Below, piece by piece: positions 1 to 15,455 of a stretch of 64,000 bases of DNA. The notes beneath the pieces are model-generated. The model made no database searches. It saw nothing but the letters and a program-made list of their open reading frames with translations, and was not told the DNA's origin. Position 1 is the first letter of the stretch. The number at the start of each line of letters is the position of its first letter. The translations under genes and the position numbers were made by a program. This DNA comes from Brugia malayi (Eukaryota; Nematoda; Chromadorea; Rhabditida; Onchocercidae): NCBI RefSeq assembly GCF_000002995.4, contig NW_025062479.1, positions 9,663,721 to 9,727,720 of the forward strand. Direction: 5' to 3'.

Positions 1-2606
1 GAGAAGAATAACTAGAAAGAAGAATATCACAACAGAATAACATTTCATGGTATCATATTTCTAGATTACCTGGAAATGTGGATAATATCAGTTTTGCAAC
101 ATGGTTGTTGATGCCAAGTTAAGTTAGCGCACTTAAAGTAATACTAAAGCAATATAAAATCATCGACAGAATGATGACAACAACAGTACATTGAACAAGT
201 TAGAGGGAGGGAGAGGAGGAGAGAAATATTTTGACGAAAATCTGGGTACCACCCGAACTCAACATAACCATCAGGATGGAGAAGAAAAATGTGCACAGCG
301 TGGAAGAGAGCATCACAGAAGCGAGCATAGCAAAAGCCGGTTTCAACATTTCCTTTTTACCGTTTCTTCAGCTGTCACCATAGATGGGAGAGGGAACGAA
401 TCATTGTAGTGCAAGATTTTCCTCCTATTTTTAAGCAAAATTGGCAGTAACGGAACTTACGTCACGCTGATTGGTTTATCATCTCAACTATCATAGTTTT
501 GTCCATTACAAAATGCCGAGAAAGGAGGAGATAAAAGGATACAGTGAAGGCACATTTTCTGCGTTATTTCCAACGTGTTAGTTTACACCCGATCGCTCCA
601 CTCTTTTTTTTCGGATTTTCGTATACAGCCAGTTGCTCACAAATTGTTTGGTATAACCAGAAATAATTATAATGATTTAATCATTATTCCAAAAAAAAGC
701 GAGAATAAAGCCTTAAAAAGTTAGAATGAGACAAATGATACGATAAATGTACTTGCTGAGTTGTAGTATGAATAAACCTGAAATAATACTTTTTAAGCAG
801 CAGTTGCAAAGAATAAATCAAAGATTGAAAATGGGCGATTTTGGCAAGAAATATACTATTTTTACTAATAATTCGAAAATAAAAAATATTTTTGGAGGTT
901 ATCGTATCCTATAATGATCCAGACTTAATTAAATATTATCAGATATAAGAGCTCTTCTTTCGGGCTACATTAAGTTTGTCTATCAAAACAATAATTGGTA
1001 CTATTATTTCAAGACATCGGATACACTACTATAACGGATAGATGACGTTACATATAAATTAATAAGATTTATTGAAGGAGAAAAAAAGAATTTCACCTTC
1101 TAAATGCCTATTAAAACGGAAGAAAAAAAACGGAGGAAATTTAATACATCTGAACATAGATAAGGTCGCTGACTGGAGCGGTGAATCAACAGTCCCTGGT
1201 GACACTCGTATCATGCGCTACTGTTACCGCCATCTCCGTCATCGCCCTCGTTGCTGTCACCAAAGTATCCAACAAAACTCGCTATTTTTCTTGCCGCCTT
1301 TTCACATGCACTAAATGTAAAAATGATCATCCACTTATCCTCTTCCGTATCCGCCAGAATTTCGCGGTTATTTCTCTGTTTGAAATATTTATGGATTACA
1401 CAAACTACCGTAACTGAAGATAAAACTGTTTGAGAAAACTTCACTCTGTTGTAAAACCAGATTAAATCTTGAATAGCAATGAAACGAAACCACAAAATGA
1501 TAATTAGCACAGAAATGATTGTGTTATCACACTAGCAAATACACAATATATACAACAGCCAATAAACAGAGAGAAATTTCATTTGAAACAAATACCTTTA
1601 AATAAGCCTTAAAGAGAGAAATTGAAAAAGGAAGAATTCACGAAAATCTCACTTTCTCCTAAATTTATTTCCTATAATTTCCTCCAACTCTAAACTTTCT
1701 CTTATTTTTAAACATATATGCATTCGTTCTTTCTTCTCTTTGTTTTCCCTCCTCTTCCTAGCCTGTCCAGTGATACATCCCTATCTGAATAACAATAAAA
1801 AATTTGAAGGCTTTGTAATAGATGGTTGAAGTGCAAATAAAAAATATGGTAGATTTCGTGATTAACAACTTTTTCGAAAAAATCATTGTTTTTTTTTTTG
1901 TTTCTTTTTTTCCCCTCTCTTAATTTCTCCAGTCTTTTTATCCAGAATTTTAACAACATACAAAAGTGAAAAAAAAAAAAAAAATTCTTTTTCCCAAGCA
2001 AATCATTGAACAGTTGGCTACAATTTAATCGATCAAAAATTTGTTTAAAACACTGAAAATTTTCAAAAGTTGACAGCTTTTATTTTGATGTACTTAAAGA
2101 TGAATTAATGAATCTGTCTCTGATATAAAAGCAATTCATTTCACAAATGTTATGAGTTCTCGCTTTCTCCTTTTTCCTAATAACATAAGATACATTCCAT
2201 AACCATTTTTGCTTTCTTTCATTTGTCTTAACATTTGTGCCTCTTGTTATATTATCTTAAATAATCGAGAAATCAAAAAATATTCTTTAGCCCTCACATA
2301 CATCTACAAATGCATAAATATGTATACAGTCACAAACTTATACTATTTGTTAAAAAAAAAATGTACCAATTGGTATCAAAGAATGCGGATGTAACGCTAC
2401 GACTGTTGTCGATAAATGATGAATCATTTGTCTTCGACGAACGAACAAGTACACCACTTCACAATTAAACAGTTAACTTCTTTTTTTCTCCTCCCTTCTC
2501 TCTCCCCCCTCCTTTCACTCTCCCTCTTTACCCCTTTATTGTTTGCTATTAATAAAAAGTATACTAAAATATTGGATGAATTAATTTAGATGAAGGAAGA
2601 AGATAT

Positions 2607-2656
2607 GATAATAATAATTAATAAAAATAATGACAATAATAATGATAATAATAATA
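2607..2656. repeat. AAT-type trinucleotide-like simple repeat
   Basis: An imperfect run of ATA/AAT/GAT triplets, about 50 bases long. It yields an Asn/Ile-rich open frame that is not a gene. Confidence 0.8.
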
Positions 2657-3894
2657 GCTTTATCATCATTATCTTATTCTTGATACTGTTATGTTGGAAA
2701 AAATTGATTTCAGAAATTGAGAAGGGAAAGGAGGAAAAAAAAGAAAGAGAAAAGAACAATTATGTGAAGATGTTATCCATGGCAGTTATATTTATTTCTT
2801 CTATCAATCAACTCTATCAAAATTAAACAGAAAGGGAAAAAGAGGTAGAAGAACTTCGTTTTATCCTTTTCCTTCTCAATTTCACTTCAAAAAGATCACA
2901 ATTTAAAAGTTAGAACAAACCGTTTAAATTTGCAAAAATATCGAAGATAGAAAAATGGAAATAATATTTCTGGTCTTAATAATTGTTAGACTTTAAAATT
3001 TAGGGAATGAATATGTTATAATAATGTAAACTTAAAATATTAAATTAGTGTGTTAATTAAGATAAAAAGCAATTAATTAGTATGATATTTGTTAATCGGA
3101 CAACAAATAATCCGTGATTTAATCATCATCCACCAGCATTGAACAAATGCGAAAAAAATTCTAAGCAATAGCTTTAAAAGGTTGAAATGCTGAAATCGAA
3201 TTGTTTTCATCCTTTATCTTACATAAACAGGTCACACATTTTTTGAATTACAAAAACCCATTAACATACTTACATGTACATCCATATCATCTTTTTGTTT
3301 TGCGCCGAAAGAATTAAATGAGACATTTAAATTAGAACTGGCGAGAGGGATCCGAGAAAAAAACACTCAAATGTTAATGAAAATTTAGCTTCATAATGTA
3401 TTCGAAATTGATCAGTGATAATAAGCTGAAGAAATGTTGTAAAAAGTGATGGAATTTTATAAGACAGTTATGAGTTAACAGAATGAAACGTTTCGAAAGC
3501 AATCCACTAAACATTCAACAAAAAACAAAGAAAAAAAGACCCTTCATTCAATAGCGCAAAAATAAGCGAATACATGTGGAAAACACGTACTCGTACGTGG
3601 GAAAACACGTATGAATACATATATGTATGTAACAAGAAATAAAATTTCATCTTTCGTATTATGTCCCCATATTTCGGTTGTAACAGTTTTATTGTAATAT
3701 ATGCCAGATATCCCTTTAAAATTTTTAAAGAAAATAAATGAGCAAAAAAAATATTCCAATGCAACAATTCCTTCTAGAGTGAAAAAAAAAAGAAAACGGA
3801 AAGCGCTATTAGTTCCGTAATGATCGTCTAAATACAGAAATACGAATATGGGACATACATAAAAAGAGAGACAGACAGATACATTAGATATATA

Positions 3895-3942
3895 TTTACC
3901 TACCTACCTACTTATTTACCTATCTACCAACCAACCTACCTA
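3895..3942. repeat. ACCT tetranucleotide microsatellite
   Basis: Imperfect tandem units of TACC/ACCT with TATT interruptions. Preceded at 3870-3880 by a short AGAC run. Confidence 0.8.
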
Positions 3943-6900
3943 GATGTTTATACCGTACATACTTATGACATTTAAATTTAAAAGACGGTTTTTTTTTTTT
4001 AATTTCTTTACTGCAACAGGAAGTCTATTTCGAAAGGAAACAAAAAAGAGAAAAAAAGAAGAAAAAGAACTCACTAACTGAAAATTTTGAAGGAGAAATC
4101 ATGACGTCACACATTAAAGAAAATAAAAGAGAAATTCATAGAGCTAGGACAATTAAGCAGGGATGAGAAATAGTGAAACTGCTTATCAGTTTCACGAGTG
4201 CCATTTGAAGTTTTCCAAATTCCCTTTATAACTGAATGTTGCTTACTGATGCACAAAGTGAAAAGTAAGTCAATAAAGACTTTAAAGTTTCAGTAATACC
4301 AGAAATAAGCAAAGTGAAATGGATTATTAGATTAATCTTTTTGAAATATTTCGAATTAATATGTAATCCGATTTTAATAGGACCAGTACCATTGTTTAGT
4401 GTAATGTATAATGAATGCATTCTAGTATTTTCCAATGACAGAGATAGTTCTGAAATGAGTCCTATGATATTTGTTAATAAATAATAGTTTAATGATTGAA
4501 GCCTTTTTTCAGAAAAAAAACGAGAAAATGAAATGAATGTAATGGAATTTTTAGTTAAAAAATAGAGCAGTGAATTTATTTGCTGATTATTCATAGAGCA
4601 AAGCGACCATTAATGTCCTATAATGTACTAATTAAGAAGGATACTACTGATAAGACGGCTAATCGACTATGAAAGTATATTACACGGAAACTGAAAATGA
4701 TAAAGATGACAATATCAGTGAAATAAGAGAAGAGGGAGAAAAATAAATTAAAGTGAAAAAAAAAAGAGATGAATTATAAACTGTCTTAAAAGGTGGAAGT
4801 GCTCTTGAAATGTGAGGAAAGAAAGGAAGAAGGAAGGAGAGAGAAGAAGGAAGACGAAATGAGTGATGCATAGATTATGACCGATAATAAGAAAGGTGAT
4901 AAGGAACGATGCAGAACAGGTTAGTATGGGAAGTTTAAGGATAGCGATTGTAGCAATAGTTGATATGACGGAAACAGTGGCAACAACGTCGAATTGAATG
5001 AATGAGTCAGGCTGTTCACGTGGAAGCTTCCTGGTAGCCGTTTTTCCCCTCGTTCATTTCAATATATTTTTCTGCCATGAGCACATGTCCTACTTTTCTG
5101 CAATCATTTTTGCTCGCAATTTGTGCAGACACGCACACACAGCATAGCACGGACAGATAGACAGACACATGATACTTACTATAATCATTCTGGAGAAAGT
5201 AATATTAGGTGAAGATGTATTGATAATAAATTTGAGAACTGAGATGAAATGGGGAAGTAAATGAGAGAAAGCTAAATTTTTTGAGCTAAGTTTCATTTCT
5301 CGGCGCATATTTCATCACTGTGCTCAACATCAAACAGAAGAAAGGAAATTGTTGAACGATGAATGCCAAATGTGGTCAATGGAATGTGAAAAGTAATGAG
5401 TCAAATGATGCTTAGAAAATGAATTACAAGAAAGCAGGGGATTATTTGAGAGGGAGAAAAAGAGAGAAAGAGAGAAGAATAGGATGTGTGTAAGGATGAG
5501 AGATACCTGAACAGGTATCATTTATCAATGCTTTATATTCAAATAATATTCTGTTGATTACTTTACATCATTTCCTAAACTACCAAACAAATATTAAAAA
5601 ATACAAGAAAAAACAACTGAATTCACAAACGACTTTGATAACGTAATTGATCAATGATTCATTTCCCATATTGTGTTTCATTGTGACAGAAAAAAAAAAA
5701 AAAAAAACGAATAAAAAAGACTGAAGCCTGAGACGAATCGATTCGGAGAACTAAATAAATGACATAATGAAGGTATGCGTACTGAAATCAATTTGTTGTC
5801 TCGAAGTTAATTACATATTGAAGTTAATTTATTAGCTTCAGTATTACAAAGAGGTTAACCTAAAAAACCTGGAAATTTAAACCTGTCAGAAATTGTGGTT
5901 TTTTTGCTTGGCTATTTTTCACAACCACTTTATTATGAGTGGAACGAATTCAGGAAATAATCTCATAAAATAAGATTTTGATTGAAATAAAGTAATTCTA
6001 AATTTCCGCAACATTTTTTAATGGGATCAAGAAAAGTGAATGTAACAATAATGGACTGAATTGACTAAAAAAACAAGAAGTCATAATAACAAGCAATTTC
6101 ATTTACTTTTGATTGCATCTGGAACAAATTTGCTTTTTGAAATGGAATGCTGGAGCAACATCCGACATCAAATAGCGGCCGCTCTTTTGTTTTCATCCAC
6201 AATGAAGTTTGTGAATACAAACGATGCGAACTGACTATAACTGAAATGAGTACCTGGTGACCTCAGTGTAATGTCACTTAGTTACATTACCTTCTATCAC
6301 ATGATCACTGTCATATCTAAACATTTTCATAATTTTCTTCTGTTATTTTTTCTTTCATTTAGCCTGTATATAATTATATTATGGTTGACTGCGCTTATAC
6401 AATACTCATACAAGTCAAGAAATGAAAGCACAATATCAATCAATATGCGCTGAAAATGCAGTAGGTGTGATACTGAACTACTGGGTTGATAATCAAAACT
6501 AAAATAATCATTAGCAGCAAATTTGGCAAAAGTCTGCTAAATTTCAAAAATCACTATTAAGGCAAAAAGAAATGGCTTAGTGATATTAAAAATTGTAGAT
6601 ATTTTGCAATGCACCATAATTACATACCATAGTTACACAGCTGTAATTTAATAATTACTGAATGAACTGAATTATTTGAAGTAATAAGGTATAATCAGGA
6701 ATTTTTTTCTAGAGAATAAAAGAATAATGGATGCACTTGAAATTTTATCGGATAAAAACACTGGATAAAATCCTGTGATTTCATGAAAGAATAACACTAC
6801 AGTGCTTACTAGTTAGCATTATGCAAATTGTCATCATTATTAAGCAATTATTTTGCAAATTACTATTAATTATGCCAATAGCAATAGGTGAAACAATTAG

Positions 6901-7653
6901 TTGACAATAATATGACAATTTTACATGCACACCTTCAATTAGAGAAACACTAAATAATAGCGAGAAATAATAAAATCATTTAACTTATATGTGAAAAAGA
7001 AATGAATTCTATTTTCATCCATCCTTTTATATCAGAACTAAAATATTACAGAGTAACATTACTCTACTGTTTTAGCTATGAGTCGTTGTGAATACCGAAA
7101 GAAAAGAGAGGAGGAAAGTGCAATATATATGCATCATTTGAAAAAAATATATGCCGTAAATAATTTTTGGGATTTTCAGAACAACGTAATTCTTTTTATA
7201 AATGTAAAAGAAAAAACATAAAAATGTTCGTTATTAGGAAACAACAAAGATGACAATGACTATGCGACAAGGACCGCTATTAGTAATTAAGTCAAGGTTA
7301 CTAATGAAATAAGATATGATAGCGCATGAGGATTTTATGATTAACAATTTTTCATGAATAAATCTTTCCACCGTAAGAAAAAACAGATAGAAGAAGAAGA
7401 TGGAAATAGTTGTGTCAATTGGTTGCAGTAATGATTAAAAATTTTAAGGAAAAAAGTAGATAAAAGAGGAAATTTAGCACAGGGATGATGGAAGATAGGA
7501 AGGGAATAAAGAAGGGTGAAGGGGTACGGAGGAATGGAGTAAAATGGCGGAAGGAAGGTGGTTAACAAAATTTTAGAGAAGAGATAGAGAACTAAACGGA
7601 AGAAAAACATTTCTTTATGCATGACAGCGGTAAGAAAATAAGAAATAAAACTG

Positions 7654-7677
7654 AAAAAAAAAAAAAAAAAAAAAAAA
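7654..7677. repeat. poly(A) tract, 24 bases
   Basis: Uninterrupted run of A. No retroposon body with target-site duplication could be recognised beside it. Confidence 0.85.
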
Positions 7678-10600
7678 GAAATACAAGTATTTAATGTGGA
7701 ACGGATGGACAACTAGCCGAATCCTGTATCGTTCTTCCGTTCTCATTATAACTGTTTTGATGGACCGCTGTTGCTACCCGCCTCGAAGAAAGAGGAAGAG
7801 GTGGACTATAAATGATGATGGTATGCTGTTGTCGACAGTGTGTGGACATCATGGTGACAATACTTCTCCCCCTCTCCCCCCTTCTCCGCTACTGTCAACC
7901 TCTCTCTCTCTCCATAACTTCTTCTATCCTTCAAGGCCAACCATCTTATGGGCAGTGTGATACTTCGAATAGAAATGCTCATTTTTCTTCAGTGTATCCC
8001 TTAGGTATCGGCAACAAACATTGTTAAGGACGGGAATTAGGAAAAGGGAAAGAAATACATTGTTGCAAAATTGTGCTTCTCATACAAAGTCGGTCATTTA
8101 TCCGACTTCTCTTACACCTTATAGTGTGATAGATAAATGAATGGATACATCAGACCTTAAACGGAATGACCTTAATCGAAAATCAAGTTTGTTACAGCAC
8201 TTCTCCGCCATTCATATTACTTCCTCTACCTGAACTTCCAACTCCCTATGCAACTTGAAGAACTCTTTGAAGAGAAACATAGAGAGAGAGAGAAAGATCT
8301 CCTTCAGTAAAATGAATTACTGGTGAACAAATGAATGTAGGATGAACTTGTCAAATGATGGTGATGATATTGATACTTTTTTTTCAATTTCAATATTTCT
8401 TTTACACACCACTGACTCATTCTTGTTCAGTAAGCTCACACCAAACTAACACGATACCATCATCAATCTTTATTCCCGATATGTCAATTCCTTTTTCATT
8501 ATCGTCGTTATTTTACTTACTGATCAACATTGATCTATACTAAGATAATCGGCTTAACATTGATGAAAAACTAAAAGCTATCATGCAAAAATGCAAAGTT
8601 TTTTTCTTCAACTTATTAAAATAGCAAAGAACTATTTTATGAGTGATAAGCAGAAAAACAGACAACAAAATGATGAAAAAAAGAAGTCATAAAGACAACA
8701 AAAGATAAGTCAGAAAAAAAAAAAAAAAAAAGAAATAAACTGTTTAAAAGAATGGTAAAGGATCGAAAAAGAAAATGAAACAAAAAGATTATAAAAACAT
8801 TACAAAAAAGTGGAACAGAAATAAAAAAAAAAGAAGGATTAAAGAAAATGATCAGAATTACCAAAAACCTTTCTTATCAATCTCCGAATTCATTCTCTCC
8901 AGTTGAATTATCTCACGTTCTGTACAATCTTTTAACTATCTAATAGTTTCACTTTTATCATCATTTCATCAATTAATACAATTACGAAAGTACCAGAAAC
9001 AAAAATAGAGAGAGAGAGGGGGTAAAAAAGAAAAAAAGAGTCTTACCAGTGTTCATATTACTAACATGTTAATAAAAAATAAATTGTCTGAAATGAAGTT
9101 CAATAGTTCTTTTATTGTTTAACATTTAAAAATAATAATGCACATCATTTATTGTAATTTCGACAAGTGAGTAAATGATTCATTATTAAAGTTTGAGAAA
9201 TTCAAATTGTAAAGCCTGGTACCATCATCAATCTTGAATGCTGCATAAATTTGATAATCTTCATTTAATCCGCCACTTTTGAGTTCATTCCAATTATTAT
9301 TATGCAGTTAAATGTACTGAATAATATACTACAATATACCAGCATTATTAAGACTTCACATTTTGATCTTTTCAATTTTAATTACTTCCTATGACCTAGC
9401 AATACACTTCTTGATTTTACTCAGCATTGCATGAGTGGGATATTTTAAGAAACTAATGCAAGGATTTTGAAGAAGCAGTTATTCGCTGCCGAATAATCCC
9501 AACTAAATGGCGGGATGATGATTAAACATTTGTAAATAATGCCAAAGATGTGAAATCTCTAGATCCGGACCGAGAAGAATGTATGTATGAAAAATTTATC
9601 GTCTAATAATTTGCAATTTAACAGGAAAAGTCTTTAACAAAATTAAGCAACATATATATTAAAAATTGTTAATTTCAAATTTCCCACAATTTTTTTTATC
9701 TTCTATTCTGTTCCTATTAGCTAATTTGCTGCTCCTAGATATGGCTGAATTTACTGCTGCATTTCAAACAAGGAATGAATAATGGATTTGAAATATGCTT
9801 CTACATTTAGAAATGATTAATAAAAAAAAAATGAGTAAATTACTTTCGATGTGCGTAGGATATATATCCATATAAAAAATGTGTTGTTATTTGGTAATTA
9901 AAAGTAGCCAACTCAGTAATTAGTTTTCGATCCATAATCAAATTCTTTTTATTTTCTCTCTTAATTTTTCACCTTTTGTTAACTAATTTCACTTAATAAA
10001 AAACGTATATATTGATTTAGACGTATAATGAGAGATGCGACATGCGACATCATAATATTATGTTACATATCGTAAAGCATGCGTAATTTTAAATGAAAGA
10101 ATGATTTGGTAACTGATGAATTCTTTATTATAGCAATTCTATTTATCCGATATGTTCAAATCTTTCTATCTATTCGTCTTTGCTTTCATTTGTTAGAATA
10201 GTCACACTCTTTCGTAGTATGTACAACCTAATATATGCCATCCGAGATGGATTTATGCTAGAAATTCAACTTTACTAATACTGTAGTATTACTTATTGTA
10301 ATTAACAGCTAATGATACGATGTATTAGCTGCTAAATACAGTAAGCAATATTTTGAACAAGCATATCATTTCTATGCAAAGTTTCTCGGAAAATTCGTAA
10401 GGGATAAAGAAGATAATCTTCTAGTATAATTAATTTTCGATATATTCAATTCAATAAAAAAAATGCAATGGTATATGATTTGATATGAATAACCGATGAT
10501 TTAGTTAATATTTGAAATTATGAATGAAATGTGGTTTAAACTGTCGAAGAGGAGAAGAGGAAAGAGACTGTGGGAATCGGATATTTCAGGAAATGATCAT

Positions 10601-13600
10601 GAGAATTACCAGCTAACATTTGTATATACTGATACTGACCGCTTTTTGTTAGCAAATAAACAAGCATAGAAGATTAGGAAAAGAGAAGAGAAAGGTGAAA
10701 AGAGTGAGGAGAGAGAAAATCAACTACCTATCGCCAATACTCAACGATTGGACAAGTTTTTTTTTCTTTACAAATAGCCGTTGGTGATTTAAAAATGATT
10801 GGTAGTTGTGACCGGAGAGGGTAGCAGAAATGGATGATGTCAGCTGGTGATAGTCAGGAGAATCAGGAGCTGAAGTTAGCTAGCAAGGGAGATAGATAGG
10901 ACTGATATAGGGAACCCGAGAGAGCTCTCTTGTTCGGCCTAAACTTCCCTACCCATTTCTCCTGTATGTGCAGCTGCTGTTCATCCTTCCTTCCATCTTC
11001 TATCTACCCTTTTCTCTTCTTTCATCAGTATAAGCAATCATCAGATCATCGGAACTGAAAGGAATATTTTTCCAGTTAGTAATATAACTCTTCTCCCTAA
11101 CTTCATTCTCATCTTCCTCTCTCACTCTCACTCACTATTTTATTTTCCTACTGAGCTCATCAAATTTTCACGTAAAGATTTATAACAACCTTTAGAAAGG
11201 TCATTTTTATTTAAAGTATTCTAGTATTACTCATCTTATTGCCGTATGTGTTACATTCACAACAACCATTTCCCTTCCTTTTTTTTCTTCCCTTTCCCTC
11301 TTTTCTCTTCAATATTTTATCATTAATGAGGTGATTCATCTGCTTCAATCCATTAGAAATATCGATCTTCATCTTTTTGTTAGATGATGGTTGGATATGG
11401 TTGGATATTTTCATCATGATTAGACAATAACTGGAAAGGAGGAAAAAATAATGATGAAAATAAGATTCGACAAAAGAGTAAATTTAATTAATTATTGTAT
11501 ATAATCTCTTATAAAGTTCTAATTTTTGAAGCTATTTATTTTTTTATAAAAAAAAATAAATTTTTCGACACAATAATTATGGTACTAAAGTACTTAATCA
11601 ATTCAATAATGGTCGTTGTGATGGGATTAATAAATTTCCATCTATTGCGTGAAACGATTATACAGAAGCTATACGATTTTTATGCGTGGTACAATTTACA
11701 TATTTGATGGAATTTTTAAATCTTTATAACTGTTGTTTCATTTTTTTTTTTTAATATATAGAATTAAAGTTTTGCAAACTCATTAATACAGTGGGACATA
11801 TTTCAAATTTTAAGTTCACGACCAACGTTTTGTTGGTAAATTATTAGTAAGTTGAAGATGTATTATTTTAACTATTGGCAATGGGACAGAAGAATTAAAT
11901 GAATAAGATTTAAATTTTGATATCGTAAATTTCTTCTAGAAATTAATCTGGAATATTGTATAACTGTCACATAAATGATCAGTTGAACATTAAATGATTG
12001 GGAAATCAAAGAAGTTTCAATAAAATGAATGATAATAAAAATGACTAGGATAAAAAAAAGAAGTTATAATTTTAATATAACAATTAGAATAGTGGCTAAG
12101 AATGAATGCTGGAAGTAGGCTGAGAACAAATGTGAGCAAATGAAAATGAAGACAAAAATAATTTCAGTATATTATCACAAAAATGACAGGAAGAAAGAAG
12201 GAAAGAAATCTTTTTTAATTTCCTGGTTAGATAGATTGGAGGACATATGAAATGAACAGAAGGAGTCTTTCATTAGTAGAGAATGTGGTGAACAAAAAGT
12301 AGAAGAAAAAGTTAAGATAGGACAGTAGCAAGTATCGTGGTTTACAATTGTCAGATTGGGATGATTTGCAAGCTGCAGCTTCGTATCGTAATATTTAATG
12401 GGCATAAATCAGCGATCTTGGATTTACTCCTCCTTTCTTTGTTCATCAACAAAGTAGAACAAATGACGAAATTTAGCATTATTTTTTGGTAAACAGCGTT
12501 TATCTTCTATACAAGTTTTCCCACTTTTTATGTTTATGATTTATTATAATTTGGTCCAACTGATAATACTTGACGTCTGAAATATGTAACAAGCAAACTG
12601 GTCAAATGTATTTGAAGAAATTTGGCTTATTTTTAAATAAAAATTTGAAAAAATATAAAGAATTTTTTATGGCAATTTTATACATGGAAATGTTGTATAT
12701 TTTCCAAATATGTATCTTAAATTCCTTGCAGAAGAATTTAAAACTTCACAGTCGGATAACTAAAATGAAATCAATAATATTAGCCTATAATTTCTGTTAG
12801 ACGAACTATTCTTTCAGAAACAACTTATTTGGACCATAATTGAATTGCATGTTTTGTAAGATATTACAAATTTTCAAAAATATTCTTTGGAATTTGCCGA
12901 AAATTCGACAACCCACAACCGATTACTATTTTTTTACATCTTTTTCAACACTACTATACTACTTCTCTCCTCTCCTCCTACTTAATGTACCACTGATCAC
13001 TGAATTTATAGTTTTGCATGTTTGAATCATCAGTAGAATAATCTCATATGAAACTCATCAGTTGAAAAATAATAAGACACAGAAATTCAACAATGTTACT
13101 AATTACACTTCTATAAGCTTCAAGATCGTATCACTTCTCTTCAGCGTGATATTCATTTCGTCCTCACTATAATTGGAATATTTGAAGCATTCACCAAATT
13201 AGTTATGTTTACTTCAAACACCTTGCCAATAGTAGGATGGAAATTGGGATGCAAGAGATCTAAACAGATGTCCAATATGAGCTCAGTAGTAATAGGTACT
13301 TTTCTTTGAAAACGATTTTTCTACACCCGATATCAGACTTCGTGCAGTGCGATACGGCATAAAAGTTCGGGATGTTGTTCGCCGTAAGAAATAGGAATGA
13401 AATAAATGAGGATTGAGGGAACATAAATGTGAGAAGTGGGGAATCTTTCTTCCTTTAAGGGATTTAGAATTTAATCAAAAAACGAATATGCATTAGACGC
13501 AAAGCTGATAAACACGGGAACCATTTATCAAAATAATTCGTACATATGGCTGCAATCTGCTGCTTTGTTCGTGATTGATATCAAATTGTGGTTGATGTTA

Positions 13601-15455
13601 CTTACCAGTATTTAGAAACAAAACAGATCAACTTTCCCCCTCTACAATGCAAATGTCTTTTTTTTTAACGCAACAAACCATAGCAATAATTTAATTTACA
13701 ATGGGCATCTGGTACGACCAAGAATGCAAGCAAGGCAGTACTTATAATGCAGAAAACCAGGACAGTTGCAAAGCATGATGTAAAGGAACTGCTCAGTGCA
13801 TTAAATTCCAGGTTAGTCTAAATCATAATTATTTAGACTTACATTCCACTTCCATGCATAAACTTTAATGAGTTACAACAACATAAAACATTTGCCATTC
13901 TCGATGTGCGTTAAAGTTTGCAAACAGTAACGGCTCGAGAATCATAGTTCACCAGACCACTAATATAAAATCAAACAAGATCTCGTGATGTAGAGATCTC
14001 CTAACTTATATAAATTTCAAATAACTTCAGACAAGAATTCACAAAACCTTGTATGCATGATGCAATCAATGAACTTATTTTATTATTACTGCTACTTAGT
14101 CAATGAAGCACATAACACATTCATAATTTAACACAAAACAAACTAGAAACATATACTGATCCCTTTACATGCCAATAATATTTATCAAGTGTTTAAAACT
14201 TGAATTTAACATAAGCAAAAATCATGGGTGTTAACCAGCAAATGATGGCATGTATCGAACTCATATTATTCTACTTTTCCAATAAAAAATAAAAAGAAAA
14301 AAGCGCAATTTTTTTCAAGATGGAGAACTAAAACATCTGGCAAATAAACGAATCCGGAAAGTTCGAGATAAAAATATTCCAATCCGAATGCTGTTCATCC
14401 ACCCTTATCTGCCTTCTGTTGCTACAGCAAGAATAAGCAACGGGGGTAAGTACACAACAGTTATCAAAAAATAGAAGACGTATCCACAAGCTAATTTGTT
14501 GCAAATACAAATACGCTGAATAGCACCCTAACCTAAATAAGATTTTATGTGATATAAATCTTAAACTAATTTGACTATACGAAGCTAATAGTGTCTTGAA
14601 AGTTGAAAAAAAAACAAAACCAGATAGTAGAAATCAGGTGGCATGTAAGATGCCAATGTGCGAGTATGTAACATAATATGCATTTACATGGGAATCATAA
14701 ATGAAAATTTCGGCAGTAGTGCCCACAAATTCAAATTGAAACAAGCGATTCTTGTTGGTGCAATAATTCATAAATTACAACTACCTTCAGATGGAATATA
14801 CTTTTATAAATACATGCATAAGGACGGACCTAAAGCCGAATAGTTGTCATACACTTAAAATTTAAGAATTCAAAATCGTTTAGAAAATAAATTTTGCACA
14901 GTTAACTGGAACGCGCCTACAGAAGCTGAATTAAAAAACTTTAGGATAACAGAAAGAAAACTTCGAGAACATAAGAAAAGCAAAAAAATTCTATCCGCAT
15001 TTTAACAAAAACAAATTGGAAACAGCAGATCCAAGTAACATCAATTTCCATCCATACTTGCAACCTAGAAATCACAGCTATCGGAGATAATAAAGATCGA
15101 ATCCTTTGAGTTGCTAGCAGCGTACGTATACATATATCACACTGAGGTAAAACAGTTCAAAAAATAAATACCTAGTCTTTCCCCCATATGACAACGTGCA
15201 CTAAATAAATCTACTAAATGAGCACTGAGAAGCTACTATTGTGGAATTCAGAAAACATGAAATTCTGAAAATATTACTTGGAAAGCTGATTTCATCATCC
15301 TAATTGAGATAAAATGACCGTTACTATTACTGCATATCTGAAGCCAACAACGACGAAAATAGGGTAAATGAAAAAGAAATGGGATAAATTAATTAGATAA
15401 AGATACTGATATAATATAAAAAAGAAAGTCATACAAAGCGTCGAACTCTTTTCAC

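Larger units (their letters stand above)
1..15455. other. gene-poor AT-rich region
   Basis: I find no chain of coding exons on either strand in this 15-kb stretch. Open frames are short, mostly low-complexity (poly-Lys, poly-Phe/Leu from GA or CT tracts) and lack flanking splice signals that would join them. Two small islands of more balanced base composition, around 1165-1320 and 7690-7960, are treated as findings. The stretch could be intergenic or a very long intron of a gene continuing to the left. Scattered A runs and GA tracts (for example 5460-5475, 8281-8294 and 9007-9022) are the only repeats beyond those listed separately. Confidence 0.6.
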
